Below are positions 1 through 8,088 of a DNA stretch of 64,000 bases, one piece after another. The translations under genes were made by a program, and so were the position numbers. Source of the DNA: Vulcanimicrobiota bacterium (GTDB lineage: Bacteria > Vulcanimicrobiota > Xenobia > Xenobiales > JADMJV01). The DNA is taken from positions 186,001 to 250,000 of the forward strand of contig JAHBVR010000010.1 of assembly GCA_019637395.1 (NCBI GenBank), read 5' to 3'. The notes below the pieces were generated by a model, which made no database searches, was not told the DNA's origin, and was given only the letters and a program-made list of their open reading frames with translations. The stretch's first letter is position 1, and every line of letters starts with the position of its first letter.

Positions 1-95
1 ATGAGATTAAAGACATACTCAGGTGTGAGTTGTTCCTCCGGCACCCTGAGCATTTCCGTGACATTGTGAGAAAGACCGCTGTTCCGAGTTTCCAT
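1..95 (-). CDS. 5' end of unknown protein (runs off window)
   Basis: Only the first 31 codons are visible (METRNSGLSHNVTEM...). The start is convincing: a perfect AGGAGG (complement of 101-106) sits 5 bases before the ATG at 95. It is the most downstream visible gene of the minus-strand phage region. No domain can be recognised from 31 residues. Confidence 0.5.
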   Translation of the reverse strand, partial: METRNSGLSHNVTEMLRVPEEQLTPEYVFNL

Positions 96-289
96 GGCAA
101 CCTCCTGGCGAACTATTAGTCCACCGTCTTCACAATACCTGGTACACAAAATTTTTTAAAGTGAACACAGTCCCAGCAAGCTAAGGACCCGAATATCCCA
201 TCACCTTTGATTAATAAGTCCCGGACCAGCCAGAAACCCAAACAGATGCAGGCATTGGTAGAATCTATCTTGCCAATCTCAAATTCAGC

Positions 290-775
290 TTAGTTACCGC
301 TGCTGCCACCCTGAGAATACTCCACAACCAGCTTCACCACAGACTGGACGACGGGGCAGCAATTCTCGAAGGTGACCAGGTCAAGCACGTCAGAGCCCAA
401 GGCGCGGATGACATCGGCCAGCAGTGCGTGCACGAAACCCTGAGTAGCCATCTCCACCCCGGCGAAGTCAATGGTCAGCCGCTGGCCCGATGTGAGCGCC
501 GGCCGGACGGCATCCTCGCGGAGCTGGGCGGCCACTTCCTTGTTCTCAGCGAACTCGCCCGTAAAGCCGCGGACCGATATGAACACCGAGTTCATCTCTG
601 CAGCCAGCTGGCTGAATGGGACGGCCGGCTCCCCTGCCTCCTTAAACTCCTGGAGGCCTATATGCGCGTCGAGGCTGTCCTCCAGGTATTCCATCCGGTC
701 AAGGATTTGGGCCATCTTCTCGCGCAGGTTCGCGTTCTCGGCCTCCAGGGCGGCCAGTCGGTCCGTTACGTCCAT
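290..775 (-). CDS. STAS-like (DUF4325-type) domain protein with N-terminal coiled coil
   Basis: 161 residues. Residues 5-40 are a heptad-like coiled coil (DRLAALEAENANLREKMAQI). The C-terminal half (about 95-155) fits the small STAS-like DUF4325 fold: a beta strand with DFAGV, then a helix leading to a second strand (FENCC). In known families such domains sit in anti-anti-sigma or phage accessory proteins, often with an ATPase partner, which is not seen here. The start at 775 has only a weak ribosome site. It is separated from the tape-measure gene by an HTH gene on the other strand and by a terminator-like hairpin, so it is probably its own unit. The family call is pattern recognition only. 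Confidence 0.55.
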   Translation of the reverse strand: MDVTDRLAALEAENANLREKMAQILDRMEYLEDSLDAHIGLQEFKEAGEPAVPFSQLAAEMNSVFISVRGFTGEFAENKEVAAQLREDAVRPALTSGQRLTIDFAGVEMATQGFVHALLADVIRALGSDVLDLVTFENCCPVVQSVVKLVVEYSQGGSSGN

Positions 776-849
776 ATTGTCAATGTTACCAGGGGATACT
801 CAGGGAAAGCAAAGGTTCACAGGCACCTCCGTGGTAACTGGAAAAGAGC

Positions 850-869
850 CTCCCGGCTGCGACCGGGAG
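850..869 (-). terminator. Terminator-like hairpin
   Basis: CTCCCGG (850-856) and CCGGGAG (863-869) form a perfect 7-bp stem with a 6-base loop. On the minus strand the stem is followed by GCTCTTTTCC. It would stop leftward transcription before the STAS-like gene. With the hairpin at 982-1005 it is the only structure I see in the gap between 776 and 1094. Confidence 0.4.
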
Positions 870-981
870 ACTCAGGGTGTTATCCGCTGCTATCCTTTAA
901 TATGCCGGTTGGCTTATTAAAGGCTGAAGACAACTACGAGTACCAGTCGCAGGAACGTCTACATCGGGACTTCCTTCCGTG

Positions 982-1005
982 GGCCGGCAGGTGACACTGC
1001 CGGCC
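982..1005. repeat. GC-rich dispersed hairpin, copy 1
   Basis: GGCCGGCAG, six-base loop, CTGCCGGCC: a perfect 9-bp inverted repeat followed by TATGG. The same 9-bp arms occur at 44424-44447, again with a 6-base loop and followed by TACGG. One copy is inside the mobile element and one in the host chromosome, so a REP-like dispersed family is possible. Two copies are too few to be sure. Confidence 0.45.
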
Positions 1006-1094
1006 TATGGTTTTCACTGGAGGTTCTACTAGACAGCCCTGGGGAAGCTGACCGCTGGCAGGGTAGGTCAGCGGTGGCGGGCAATCGTCGAACG

Positions 1095-1319
1095 GTGAGC
1101 ATCCCGGCGGCCGCCAGGTCAAACAAGACAGTGCGATGCCTGCATATCCTGAAGCTGCTGGCGGAAGAGCCCTTGCACGTCTCCGAGCTGGCCATCCTGT
1201 TCGACGTGTCGGAGCGGGCCATCCAACGGGACATCCTGACACTGAAAGAGGCCGGGGCCGTGATCGATAGCAGCGGGCGGGGCTACCACCTGCGCGGCCG
1301 CTGCCGGATGCCGTTTTAG
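1095..1319 (+). CDS. Small HTH (DeoR/HTH_11-like) regulator
   Basis: 74 residues from GTG 1095, almost all a winged-helix unit: a helix (CLHILKLLAEEPLHVSELA), a recognition helix (FDVSERAIQRDILTLKEAG) and a wing (IDSSGRGYHLRG). This is the N-terminal HTH_11 type of DeoR/YafY regulators without their ligand domain. I chose GTG 1095 because the damaged paralogue at 9611 aligns from exactly that codon; a GTG at 1074 is the alternative. It lies alone on the plus strand between two minus-strand genes, so it could be a regulator of the element's late genes. That role is inferred. Confidence 0.6.
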   Translation: MSIPAAARSNKTVRCLHILKLLAEEPLHVSELAILFDVSERAIQRDILTLKEAGAVIDSSGRGYHLRGRCRMPF

Positions 1320-1335
1320 GACGGGCCCGGTCGCT

Positions 1336-1617
1336 CTACGGGTCTTCGGGTGGCGGAGTGTGGGTTGTGCGAGGAGCGTAGTAGCCGCCCGCACCGATCG
1401 CCGTGCGACCGTTGCCACACGGCATGGTGAGTAGAGAGACGCCTGTTGGGACTCGTCCTCCGACAACCCGCGGCACGTTGGCCGACCCCTGGCCGTTCAC
1501 GACGGCGCCTGTGCTCCCCTCGGTGCTTCCAAGCTTAGATGGAGCGCGGCGGCGACTGTCGTCCCTTTCGCTTGGGCGCTGGTCGTAAAGCATTTTCAGT
1601 TCGTCATTGAAAAGCAT
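1336..1617 (-). CDS. Small protein downstream of the tape-measure gene
   Basis: 93 residues, rich in Gly, Pro, Arg and Ser, with no recognised domain. It starts 6 bases after the tape-measure stop, and GGAG inside the end of that gene is placed to drive translation, so the two are probably co-translated. Small ORFs just after a tape-measure gene are common in tailed phages, but nothing in this sequence identifies the function. The low complexity keeps confidence moderate. Confidence 0.4.
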   Translation of the reverse strand: MLFNDELKMLYDQRPSERDDSRRRAPSKLGSTEGSTGAVVNGQGSANVPRVVGGRVPTGVSLLTMPCGNGRTAIGAGGYYAPRTTHTPPPEDP

Positions 1618-1623
1618 CTTTTA

Positions 1624-4600
1624 TCATACTCCGTATTTGAACTTGGCCTCACCGTGAGCCCGTTTGATAACCGTGATGACGGCATCTCTGAACCTGCTGT
1701 CACTGGCGCTGATCTGTGTGCCATTCACGGTGGCGTTGTAGTTGATCGTCTGACGGCCGCCCTGCCCCTGTTGTCCGCGCGTTCCCTGGGCACCCCTGGA
1801 TGCGCCCTCTTGCAGTGCTTCCTTCTTGGCCCTCTCGGCCTGGTTGATTTGGTCGCTCAGTTGCTGGGGCGGGGTGAAGTTCCGCCGAGCGTCGTTCCTG
1901 ATCTGCGAGAGCCGGGTCTCTGGGACTTCGGTTTTTGGCAGCCTGGTCGGCTGGCTATTCAACCTGGGGAAAAGGGTCGGGCGTTTGCGGACTGGAGCCT
2001 TTGTCATATCCAGGCTGAAGTCTAGCGAGGCGAGGTCTGCAAAAGCTTCCTCACCAGATAGAATCGGGGACCGCGAACCACCGATGCGGTTGGCGTTGTT
2101 CTTCCGCTTCTGCAGTTCCTGGGCTTCGGCAATGGTCTCCTGATTCATGAGAGCCTGCTTTTTCAGCGAGGCCTGCTTGGCGGCGTTGACCTCGTCCTGG
2201 CCGGCGTCGATCGCGGCCTGAAGCTCTTGGTCGATGATGGAAAGCCGCTTCGTCAGGGCTTGCTCGCGGGCGGCGGTAATCTGTCCCTCAACATCTTCCC
2301 CCGCGTCCTTGCGAATCTGTAGAATCTGGAGCTCCTGATCGAGCAGTCCGGCTTCCTGGCCAGCAATCTGGATTTGGGCCTGAGCCTTCTCTTGGGCGAT
2401 CTGCTTTTCAAGTCCCAGCTGCTGCCTGGTCAGGTCGTTGAGTGTGGACTTGGCCTGCTCGGCGCTGATGTCGCCGGCGTCGCGGGCGCGGTTCACCTGG
2501 TCGATACCGGCCACCACGGCGCTCAACTGCGCTTGACTACCTACCGAGTCGGCCACGTTGATCTGGACGTTATCCTTGATCGAGTCCAGCTTCTGTCGCT
2601 GCTTCTCTGCCGTGATTTGCTTTTCGAGAGCAATCTTCTGGCTGCTCAGGCTGTTGAGCTGGCTTTGGGCGGCCGCCTCATCCAACAGGCCGGCTTTGCG
2701 TGCGCGCTGAATTGCAAGGATGCCGTTCGAAACGGCTGACAGCTTCTGCTCCCCGGTGGTCGATTCACTGATAGCGGTCTGGATCGGCTGTATGATGCCC
2801 TCAAGGTTGTCCTTCAGCACCTTGCTATGCTCACGCTGCCGCTCAATCGCGTTGGAGGAGTTGAAGCGGTCCAGCTCAGCCTGCAACTCGGGAAACTGCT
2901 TCAGCAATGACTTGTTGGCTGAAGCCCACTTCTCGGTGTCCTTCTGCGCTTTCTCAAGCGCGGCGGAGACGCTCAGGCTCCCAGTTCCAGCCTGCGCATC
3001 TTGCACCAGTTGCCGGGAGGCGTCCAACTGTTTGCGCAGAGAAGCGCTCGCTTGCTCCGACAGCTTGGACTGGATCTGCTCGCGCAGCGCGGCCGCGCGT
3101 TCCAGGAGGGACACTTCTTCATCAGTGCCCTCCTTGGCGGCCTTCAACCTCTGCTGGGTGAAGTATAGCTCGTCATGCAGGTTAGTTTCGCCCAGCGCCT
3201 TGCGCCGGCGGAACGCCAGGTCTTGCGCGTCAACAACCTTCTTGGCGGCCTCCGCTTCCAGGTCGGCCTGCGATTTGACGAGTGCGTTGCGCTGCTGGAT
3301 CAACTGGATTTGGGCTTCAATGCCAGCACGTTCTGTCTCACGCAGGGCTGGATTCGCCAAGCGGGTGATCAGTTGGTCGAGGTTGTCGGTGCCGATTTTG
3401 CTCTTCTTGGAGTTTTCCTCGATTTGCTTGTTGACCGACTCCATGGCCACCGATAGCGCCTGGGTGGTTCCGACCTGGCGGGACAAATCTAAAAATTTGG
3501 ACAGCAGCGCAGAACTCGTCGCAGCTTTCTCCAGCGGTTTGTCGATCTCTTCATAGGCCTGCTTGCCCTTTTGGGCGACAGTTTGCGCCTGAAGCAAAGT
3601 AGCAACGAACTTCTGAGCAGAAGCGATCTGAGCATCCAGGTCGTCCTTATCTGCGATTTGGATGCCGCTATTTTCTTGCAGCTGGCTCTGGACCGTTCTG
3701 AAGCGTTCCGGGCTCCCCCGCTTGTTCTCGATGCTAAGCAGCGGTATGTCCCGGTTCAGTTCGTTGCGCGCTTCGGCAAGCGTCCTCAAACGCTCTTTGG
3801 CGTTGTTCGAGGAAACTCCGAGCTTTTTCAGTTCGTCATCCAGCTGCTTGGCTCCGATGCCAGCCTTAGCGAAAGCGTCGACGACCTGGTCGTTTGAGAG
3901 GCTGGCGAAGGCTGCGTTAATCTGGGCCATCTGCTGGCGGGCGCTGCCGACGATTTGGACGGTGACCCCGACCTGTTTGCCGGCATCGTTCAGGATGTTG
4001 ACCCCCTGCCGGAAGAAGCGGTTGGCGTCGGCGAATTCGTGGGACGAGTCGCGAATGCGGTCGCCCAGTTCGACGTAGCCCTTCTCCAGGTCGCTGATGG
4101 CCGACAGCGCTACGGTGCCCACCACTGCGGCTATAGCGCCCACACCGGAGGCAAAGGCCAGATTACCGGCAATGCCAGCGGCCATCCCCACGTTTAGCGA
4201 ACCGAATGCCGCCCCGGCCTTGGAAACCCCAACATTCAAGGTGCTTAGAGCGGCACTGGCCAGAGGAGCTTCTATCTCCAGGGCTTTCAGTTCGGCCACC
4301 GTGACGGCCAACTGAGACTGAAGCAGAGCCAGGCCGGCCAAGCTGCCCAGGGCGGCAGCCCCAACGCCCAGGATCACCGATGCGAGAGCGGTAGCACCTG
4401 CGGTTGCGACCAAGCCGGCCGCTGCGATTGCCTTTATCGGGGCAGGGATGGCGTTGGCCGCGCCGAGCAGCAGACCGAACCCCCGGGTAACGAGGGTGGC
4501 CATCGGGAGAAGCGTGCTTCCGAATTTGTTCGCCAGACTGGAGGCCTCGTCGCCCGTATTGCTCAGGGCGCCGGCGAGAGTCGCGCTCTGACGAGCGATT

Positions 4601-6126
4601 GCGTCTCCGAACCTGACGTTCACAAGCTTGATCAGGGCGTTGCGATTCGCTTCAATGTCTTTCCCCGCGTGGCTCAGGGTGCCAGCTACTTCGCCTTGGA
4701 CAGCCCCGAAGTCCAACAAGTCGCGGGTCGTAACGGCGTAAGAATTCCTGAGTTGCTCGAATCCTTCGGTCGATCCAGATGCGGCCTTTGCCAAAACAAT
4801 CGTTGCCTCTGGTAGCGACTTACCCAGGGCCGCCGCAAGGTTGGCTGCAACAGGCAGAAGATCTTCGGACTTCTGCTGGAAGCCTTCGAGGATAGCAGTG
4901 GCGTCGACCGCCCCCTGCACGTCAAACGGGGTCTTGGCGGCGAACGACGTTGCGAAGTCCAGCTTGTCCCTGGCGGCCGCGGCGGAGCGAGTCACCGAGG
5001 CCAACTTCTGCTCGAGCTGCTGAAATGAAGAAGCAACGGTGAGCACACCGGCAGCCGCGCCACCGAAGACTGCGGAGATACCTGCAAACCCCAGCGACAG
5101 GTTCTGGAGTATGTTCCCCACCTGCTGGGTGGAGCTGATGACTCCCTGGAGTCCTTTGACGGCGGACTCTGTCAGCCCAGCAGTCACGGACTTCAGGAGG
5201 GGCACCTGGTTGATAAGGTCCGCGTTGGACGCTTTCCACATCTGCAGCTTGGCGGCGATCTCGGCGAAGCCAGAAATCTGGGCGCCAGCTGGGGCGCGAA
5301 GCACTCCCGCCAGCTCCGCTTTAAATTGGGACAGGGCAATCTGTGCGGGCTGAATCGCGCCCTTCAGGCCCTGCTGAGCCGCCTGGCCGGTCTGCGCAAA
5401 CGCGGCCTGCAGACCCTTACTTTGAGCCAGGATGGAAGCGTTTTCCTTCTTGAACTGGCCCAGGGACTGCAGGGCCTGGTTGAAACCCTGCGCCTGCAGT
5501 GCGGGGGTCCCGAGTTGCCCAGATGCCGCAATTTGCTGGCGAATCTGGGCCAACTGCTGGCCAGCACTCCCCGCAATTTGGCGGAGGCCAGCGGACGCTA
5601 CCTGGCCGAGCCGGGTGTAAGAGGCCTGAAGCTGAGGAGAATCTCTCAGCAACTGCTGGTTGTTCCTCGCCCAGCGTGAAAGCTCGACGTTGACTTTAGC
5701 GAAGGCGGCCGCTCGGCTGTTGTCGTTCGCGGAAGAAACGTCCTGAATTCGGTCTTCCAGCCGATAAAGGCCCCTGCTCGCTGCCGGCACCCCGCTACTG
5801 GGGGAGTGGCCTCGGCTACCCGTGCTGTTTTCGGTTGGAGCCGGGGCGGGGGCGGGAAGCCTGGGAATTTGGAGCGGTGGAACCCTGAGCTTGCTGACTT
5901 GGGCGGCGAGTTCCGCGGCCTCCCGTTTGGCTCGAGCGAACTGGGCGGCAAGCCTGGCCACCTCCGCCTGCGCCAGCTTGAGCGGCGCAGTATCACCCGT
6001 TGCGGCCGCGACCGACTGGCTCTTCTTAAGAGTCTCGAGGCTATCCCGAACCTCTTTGTTCGTCTTGTCAAAACTGGCATCCCGCTTTGCCAGAAAGGCT
6101 ATGGTTACGTCGGTTGTGGCGGCCAC
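1624..6126 (-). CDS. Phage tail tape-measure-like protein
   Basis: 1500 residues from GTG 6126, with GAGG about 10 bases upstream. Tape-measure proteins set tail length and are packed in the tail tube. The evidence is great length, near-continuous helical and coiled-coil sequence rich in Ala, Gln and Lys (residues 40-110 and 680-1350), and hydrophobic stretches at about 335-365, 555-600 and 640-675. A TP901-type core is also visible at about 365-480, with ASSFQQLEQKL, then TPFDVQGAV and STEGFEQLRNSYAVTTRDLLDFG. The last 150 residues are Gln/Arg-rich. At roughly 0.15 nm per residue (known for the family) this would suit a tail of about 200 nm. It is odd that no other tail or head gene lies next to it in this window; they may lie left of position 1. 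Family call fairly sure. Confidence 0.82.
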   Translation of the reverse strand: MAATTDVTIAFLAKRDASFDKTNKEVRDSLETLKKSQSVAAATGDTAPLKLAQAEVARLAAQFARAKREAAELAAQVSKLRVPPLQIPRLPAPAPAPTENSTGSRGHSPSSGVPAASRGLYRLEDRIQDVSSANDNSRAAAFAKVNVELSRWARNNQQLLRDSPQLQASYTRLGQVASAGLRQIAGSAGQQLAQIRQQIAASGQLGTPALQAQGFNQALQSLGQFKKENASILAQSKGLQAAFAQTGQAAQQGLKGAIQPAQIALSQFKAELAGVLRAPAGAQISGFAEIAAKLQMWKASNADLINQVPLLKSVTAGLTESAVKGLQGVISSTQQVGNILQNLSLGFAGISAVFGGAAAGVLTVASSFQQLEQKLASVTRSAAAARDKLDFATSFAAKTPFDVQGAVDATAILEGFQQKSEDLLPVAANLAAALGKSLPEATIVLAKAASGSTEGFEQLRNSYAVTTRDLLDFGAVQGEVAGTLSHAGKDIEANRNALIKLVNVRFGDAIARQSATLAGALSNTGDEASSLANKFGSTLLPMATLVTRGFGLLLGAANAIPAPIKAIAAAGLVATAGATALASVILGVGAAALGSLAGLALLQSQLAVTVAELKALEIEAPLASAALSTLNVGVSKAGAAFGSLNVGMAAGIAGNLAFASGVGAIAAVVGTVALSAISDLEKGYVELGDRIRDSSHEFADANRFFRQGVNILNDAGKQVGVTVQIVGSARQQMAQINAAFASLSNDQVVDAFAKAGIGAKQLDDELKKLGVSSNNAKERLRTLAEARNELNRDIPLLSIENKRGSPERFRTVQSQLQENSGIQIADKDDLDAQIASAQKFVATLLQAQTVAQKGKQAYEEIDKPLEKAATSSALLSKFLDLSRQVGTTQALSVAMESVNKQIEENSKKSKIGTDNLDQLITRLANPALRETERAGIEAQIQLIQQRNALVKSQADLEAEAAKKVVDAQDLAFRRRKALGETNLHDELYFTQQRLKAAKEGTDEEVSLLERAAALREQIQSKLSEQASASLRKQLDASRQLVQDAQAGTGSLSVSAALEKAQKDTEKWASANKSLLKQFPELQAELDRFNSSNAIERQREHSKVLKDNLEGIIQPIQTAISESTTGEQKLSAVSNGILAIQRARKAGLLDEAAAQSQLNSLSSQKIALEKQITAEKQRQKLDSIKDNVQINVADSVGSQAQLSAVVAGIDQVNRARDAGDISAEQAKSTLNDLTRQQLGLEKQIAQEKAQAQIQIAGQEAGLLDQELQILQIRKDAGEDVEGQITAAREQALTKRLSIIDQELQAAIDAGQDEVNAAKQASLKKQALMNQETIAEAQELQKRKNNANRIGGSRSPILSGEEAFADLASLDFSLDMTKAPVRKRPTLFPRLNSQPTRLPKTEVPETRLSQIRNDARRNFTPPQQLSDQINQAERAKKEALQEGASRGAQGTRGQQGQGGRQTINYNATVNGTQISASDSRFRDAVITVIKRAHGEAKFKYGV

Positions 6127-6170
6127 TACCGTGGACCTCGCTCATCCGCAGGCGGGAAAAAACGGGGCAA

Positions 6171-6201
6171 GCCTTCCGAGCCGATACCAGACTCGGAAGG
6201 C
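6171..6201 (-). terminator. Hairpin with T-rich tail upstream of the tape-measure gene
   Basis: GCCTTCCGAG (6171-6180) and CTCGGAAGGC (6192-6201) form a perfect 10-bp stem with an 11-base loop. On the minus strand it is followed about 8 bases later by GTTTTTTCC. It would separate the 6523-7914 cassette from the tape-measure gene. Confidence 0.5.
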
Positions 6202-6416
6202 CTGAAACCAGGAGGAACCTTCCCATTACCCACGCCCTGATTCTGCGGCCGCGCTCCCGGTGGGAAATAGACGGGATGAAACGGTTAGAATTGTAATTAA
6301 ACGGTGAATTACCCTTAGGGGACCTTCACCTGGGTCTGAGCGGACACCAGGCCACCTACCACAGCATCCAGTCGCTTACGATGGAAGCGGACCTTACGCA
6401 CTGGCCTCAAATCGCA

Positions 6417-6454
6417 TTCGTGACGTCACGAAATGGTGACCACTTGGCTAAAGG
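6417..6454 (+). promoter_or_regulatory. 16-bp palindrome plus leader motif, copy 1
   Basis: TTCGTGACGTCACGAA (6417-6432) is a perfect palindrome. Five bases later comes GACCACTTGGCTAAAGG (6438-6454), which matches GGCCAAGTGGTCAAAGG at 8019 and GGCCACGTGGCTAAAGG at 8558. The other two copies precede genes by 53-54 bases. Here the motif precedes AGGGGAA and the ATG of a 19-codon ORF. This and the 6171-6201 hairpin are what I see in the 6127-6522 gap. Confidence 0.5.
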
Positions 6455-6484
6455 AAATCGCTCCTCAAGGTTGCCTCAGGGGAA

Positions 6485-6544
6485 ATGGCAAACTCGCCAG
6501 GGATCCAGGCATGGGCCGAAGGCTACTCCGCAGAGACCCCGTGA
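6485..6544 (+). CDS. Mini-ORF, possibly the stump of a leader-motif gene
   Basis: 19 residues (MANSPGIQAWAEGYSAETP) after a good AGGGG ribosome site. The start context AGGGGAA-ATGGCAAAC resembles that of the 8629 gene (AAGGGGAAAGAAAA-ATGGCAAAC), and both have the 17-bp leader motif upstream. Its end overlaps the tail of the minus-strand 6523-7440 gene by 22 bases. It may be a real short peptide, or the remnant of a longer gene cut when the minus-strand cassette arrived. Confidence 0.3.
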   Translation: MANSPGIQAWAEGYSAETP

Positions 6545-7440
6545 ATCGCTCGGTGCATGCTCTGCAAATGGCGGCTTTGCTTGCTGTCGCGCAGAGTGAC
6601 GGGTAGGCGACCGGAAATATCCAAGTAGTCAACCATGTGGTCGCCTGGGGGTATGGGCGACTCGCGAACAATAACGGTCAGGGCACCTCCAAAGCCGCAC
6701 CATTCGAAGCCATAGGTGCCAGAGGGGAAGCCTTGGTGTGCCAGGTATTGGGACTCAGGGGGAAAGAATCCCCGGGATGGGTGCCCGCAGGACTCAACCT
6801 GCAACCCCAGCGGGCAAAAAGTAGCCGGCCCCGGGTTCCGAGCCAACAACATCCGTCTAAGCCTGTCGCTGACTTTTTCGGAAAGCTGGACCTTTCGAAA
6901 TACTGGTCCAACTGCAAGCGCCGAGCGCCAGATCGACAGTAGGCAAAACAACTTAAACTTTGCGTAGTCCACCTCAATGTAAGGGGGCAAATCAAACCGG
7001 GCCCCTCCCAAGACGCTTTCGTTGAACCGGATCCACTTGGAAAGCAAGCCTCTACAGTAAGTCTCGATTTGACTGAAACTGGAGTCGCATTCCCGACACA
7101 TCAGTGGTTCAGGATGGCTGCTTTGTTCCCTGACTTCTTTGGGGCCGGACCAATCCTTGAACGCCACATACTGGCCGTTTTGACGAACAAACTGCCAGAA
7201 TGAAGTGGGGAGAATGTGCGATTCGATCGGTGGCCGGTCCTCATGCTGACACAGCCGGCAGCGACTGGATCGCGCCGACTCCAGCTTGCGGTCCGCCTGC
7301 CTTTCGCGCTTTACTTTTTTCTCGCTCACGGTAACTATTTTCAAGGTGTGCTGAAAAAAGTCAACTCCGAAAACGGTCGACGAAACAGTCGCATCAATAC
7401 GGCCAAGGTTTAGGCCGTCGACCAGGCCGAGTGCGAACAA
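6523..7440 (-). CDS. HNH-like zinc protein (C-x2-C ... SHILP ... C-x2-C)
   Basis: Up to 305 residues. The core at about 60-125 reads CRLC, then ESHILPTSF, then LMCRECDSSFSQIE: two Cys pairs around a Ser-His-Ile-Leu-Pro signature. This layout recurs in uncharacterised HNH/treble-clef nuclease-like proteins of accessory islands. The remaining 180 residues carry no family I recognise. The true start is unclear. ATG 7440 lies inside the preceding gene, and in-frame TTG and GTG codons (at LKIVTVSEKK) would give about 265-270 residues with no better ribosome site. It is the last gene of a three-gene overlapping set (7914 to 6523), so it is probably translated together with the two small proteins before it. 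A nuclease role is inference. Confidence 0.55.
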   Translation of the reverse strand: MFALGLVDGLNLGRIDATVSSTVFGVDFFQHTLKIVTVSEKKVKRERQADRKLESARSSRCRLCQHEDRPPIESHILPTSFWQFVRQNGQYVAFKDWSGPKEVREQSSHPEPLMCRECDSSFSQIETYCRGLLSKWIRFNESVLGGARFDLPPYIEVDYAKFKLFCLLSIWRSALAVGPVFRKVQLSEKVSDRLRRMLLARNPGPATFCPLGLQVESCGHPSRGFFPPESQYLAHQGFPSGTYGFEWCGFGGALTVIVRESPIPPGDHMVDYLDISGRLPVTLRDSKQSRHLQSMHRAIHGVSAE

Positions 7441-7606
7441 TCTCGGCTGCCCTCCTCCAGGCCTCCAATACCTCCGCTAGATCCTCGTCCTTGTAGCGCT
7501 TCAGGTCAACCTTGTAGAGGTCTTCTACGAGGTTGACTGTGAGAAGCGCCCTGTCTTGCGAGTCTCGGAATTCCCGTGAATTCTTGGTGTAGCTTCGTTC
7601 CGTCAC
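7394..7606 (-). CDS. Small unknown protein, middle gene of cassette
   Basis: 70 residues from GTG 7606 (VTERSYTKNSREFRDSQDRA...). The GTG overlaps the TGA of the preceding gene as GTGA, the mark of translational coupling. A longer in-frame reading to 7708 would sit almost wholly inside the preceding gene, so I reject it. The sequence has a helical, charged middle (VEDLYKVDLKRYKDEDLAEVLEAWRRAAEI, described only by its composition: acidic/basic helix) and a basic Pro-rich end. No family recognised. Its place between a 103-residue protein and the HNH-like protein suggests a shared function. Confidence 0.5.
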   Translation of the reverse strand: MTERSYTKNSREFRDSQDRALLTVNLVEDLYKVDLKRYKDEDLAEVLEAWRRAAEIVRTRPGRRPKPWPY

Positions 7607-7914
7607 AGTCGCGCGCTCCAAGTGATTTCCCGACCTCGGTATTGACGGTTGCCGACATGGAAGGCTAGAACCGTGTGGTGGCCGCCCTGGCGGATCACGG
7701 CCCGCCAAAAGTGGAGCATCGACGGGAAGACTTCATCCAACATTTGCTTTGCATCGTCGTCGTTCTCGATGTCCTTACTCCACAAGTCAAAGACGGAACA
7801 ATCAACACAAAGCGTCAACTGGATTTGTGGGTTTGCGGAAGGGAGAATGCAGGGGCGAAAGAGATGACCTTGGTGAAAAACGGTGGGAAGAATTCGCTCG
7901 ACGGGCTTGAGCAT
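7603..7914 (-). CDS. Unknown protein, first gene of cassette
   Basis: 103 residues starting MLKPVERILPTVFHQGHLFR. It has alternating beta-like segments (QIQLTLCVDCSVFDLW; HHTVLAFHVGNRQY) around an acidic helix (ENDDDAKQMLDEVFPSMLHF), which suggests a small globular alpha/beta protein. No family is recognised. It opens the minus-strand cassette. The 174 bases between it and the divergent gene at 8089 hold leader motif copy 2. Confidence 0.5.
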   Translation of the reverse strand: MLKPVERILPTVFHQGHLFRPCILPSANPQIQLTLCVDCSVFDLWSKDIENDDDAKQMLDEVFPSMLHFWRAVIRQGGHHTVLAFHVGNRQYRGREITWSARL

Positions 7915-8018
7915 AGCAAAAGTGCCTCTCAGTGAATTTTCGCCCGTTCAGATTCTACTTTTCCGCGAGTAGGTTGAAGTTCCTTCAGTCACGACCTACG
8001 GGCAAATTGGCTAACGTG

Positions 8019-8035
8019 GCCAAGTGGTCAAAGGC
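8019..8035 (+). promoter_or_regulatory. Leader motif, copy 2
   Basis: GGCCAAGTGGTCAAAGG, 53 bases before the start at 8089. It aligns without gaps to copies at 6438 and 8558. Just after it, CGTGC/GCACG (8036-8040, 8049-8053) can pair. An operator or a leader-RNA element is possible. Confidence 0.5.
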
Positions 8036-8088
8036 GTGCCGACCAGCGGCACGAATCAGGCAAAAAAACTAGATTCGGAGCTGCAGCC

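Noticed and set aside
2720-3556. Plus-strand open frame of 278 codons, Ser/Cys/Arg-rich
   Set aside because: Antisense of the tape-measure coding sequence. The high Ser and Cys content is typical of reversed Ala/Gln/Glu codons.
8019-8035. Leader motif read as the D-arm of a tRNA
   Set aside because: GGCCAAGTGGTCAAAGG does look like a D-arm, but there is no acceptor stem, no U33-bearing 7-base anticodon loop and no T-arm around any of the three copies.
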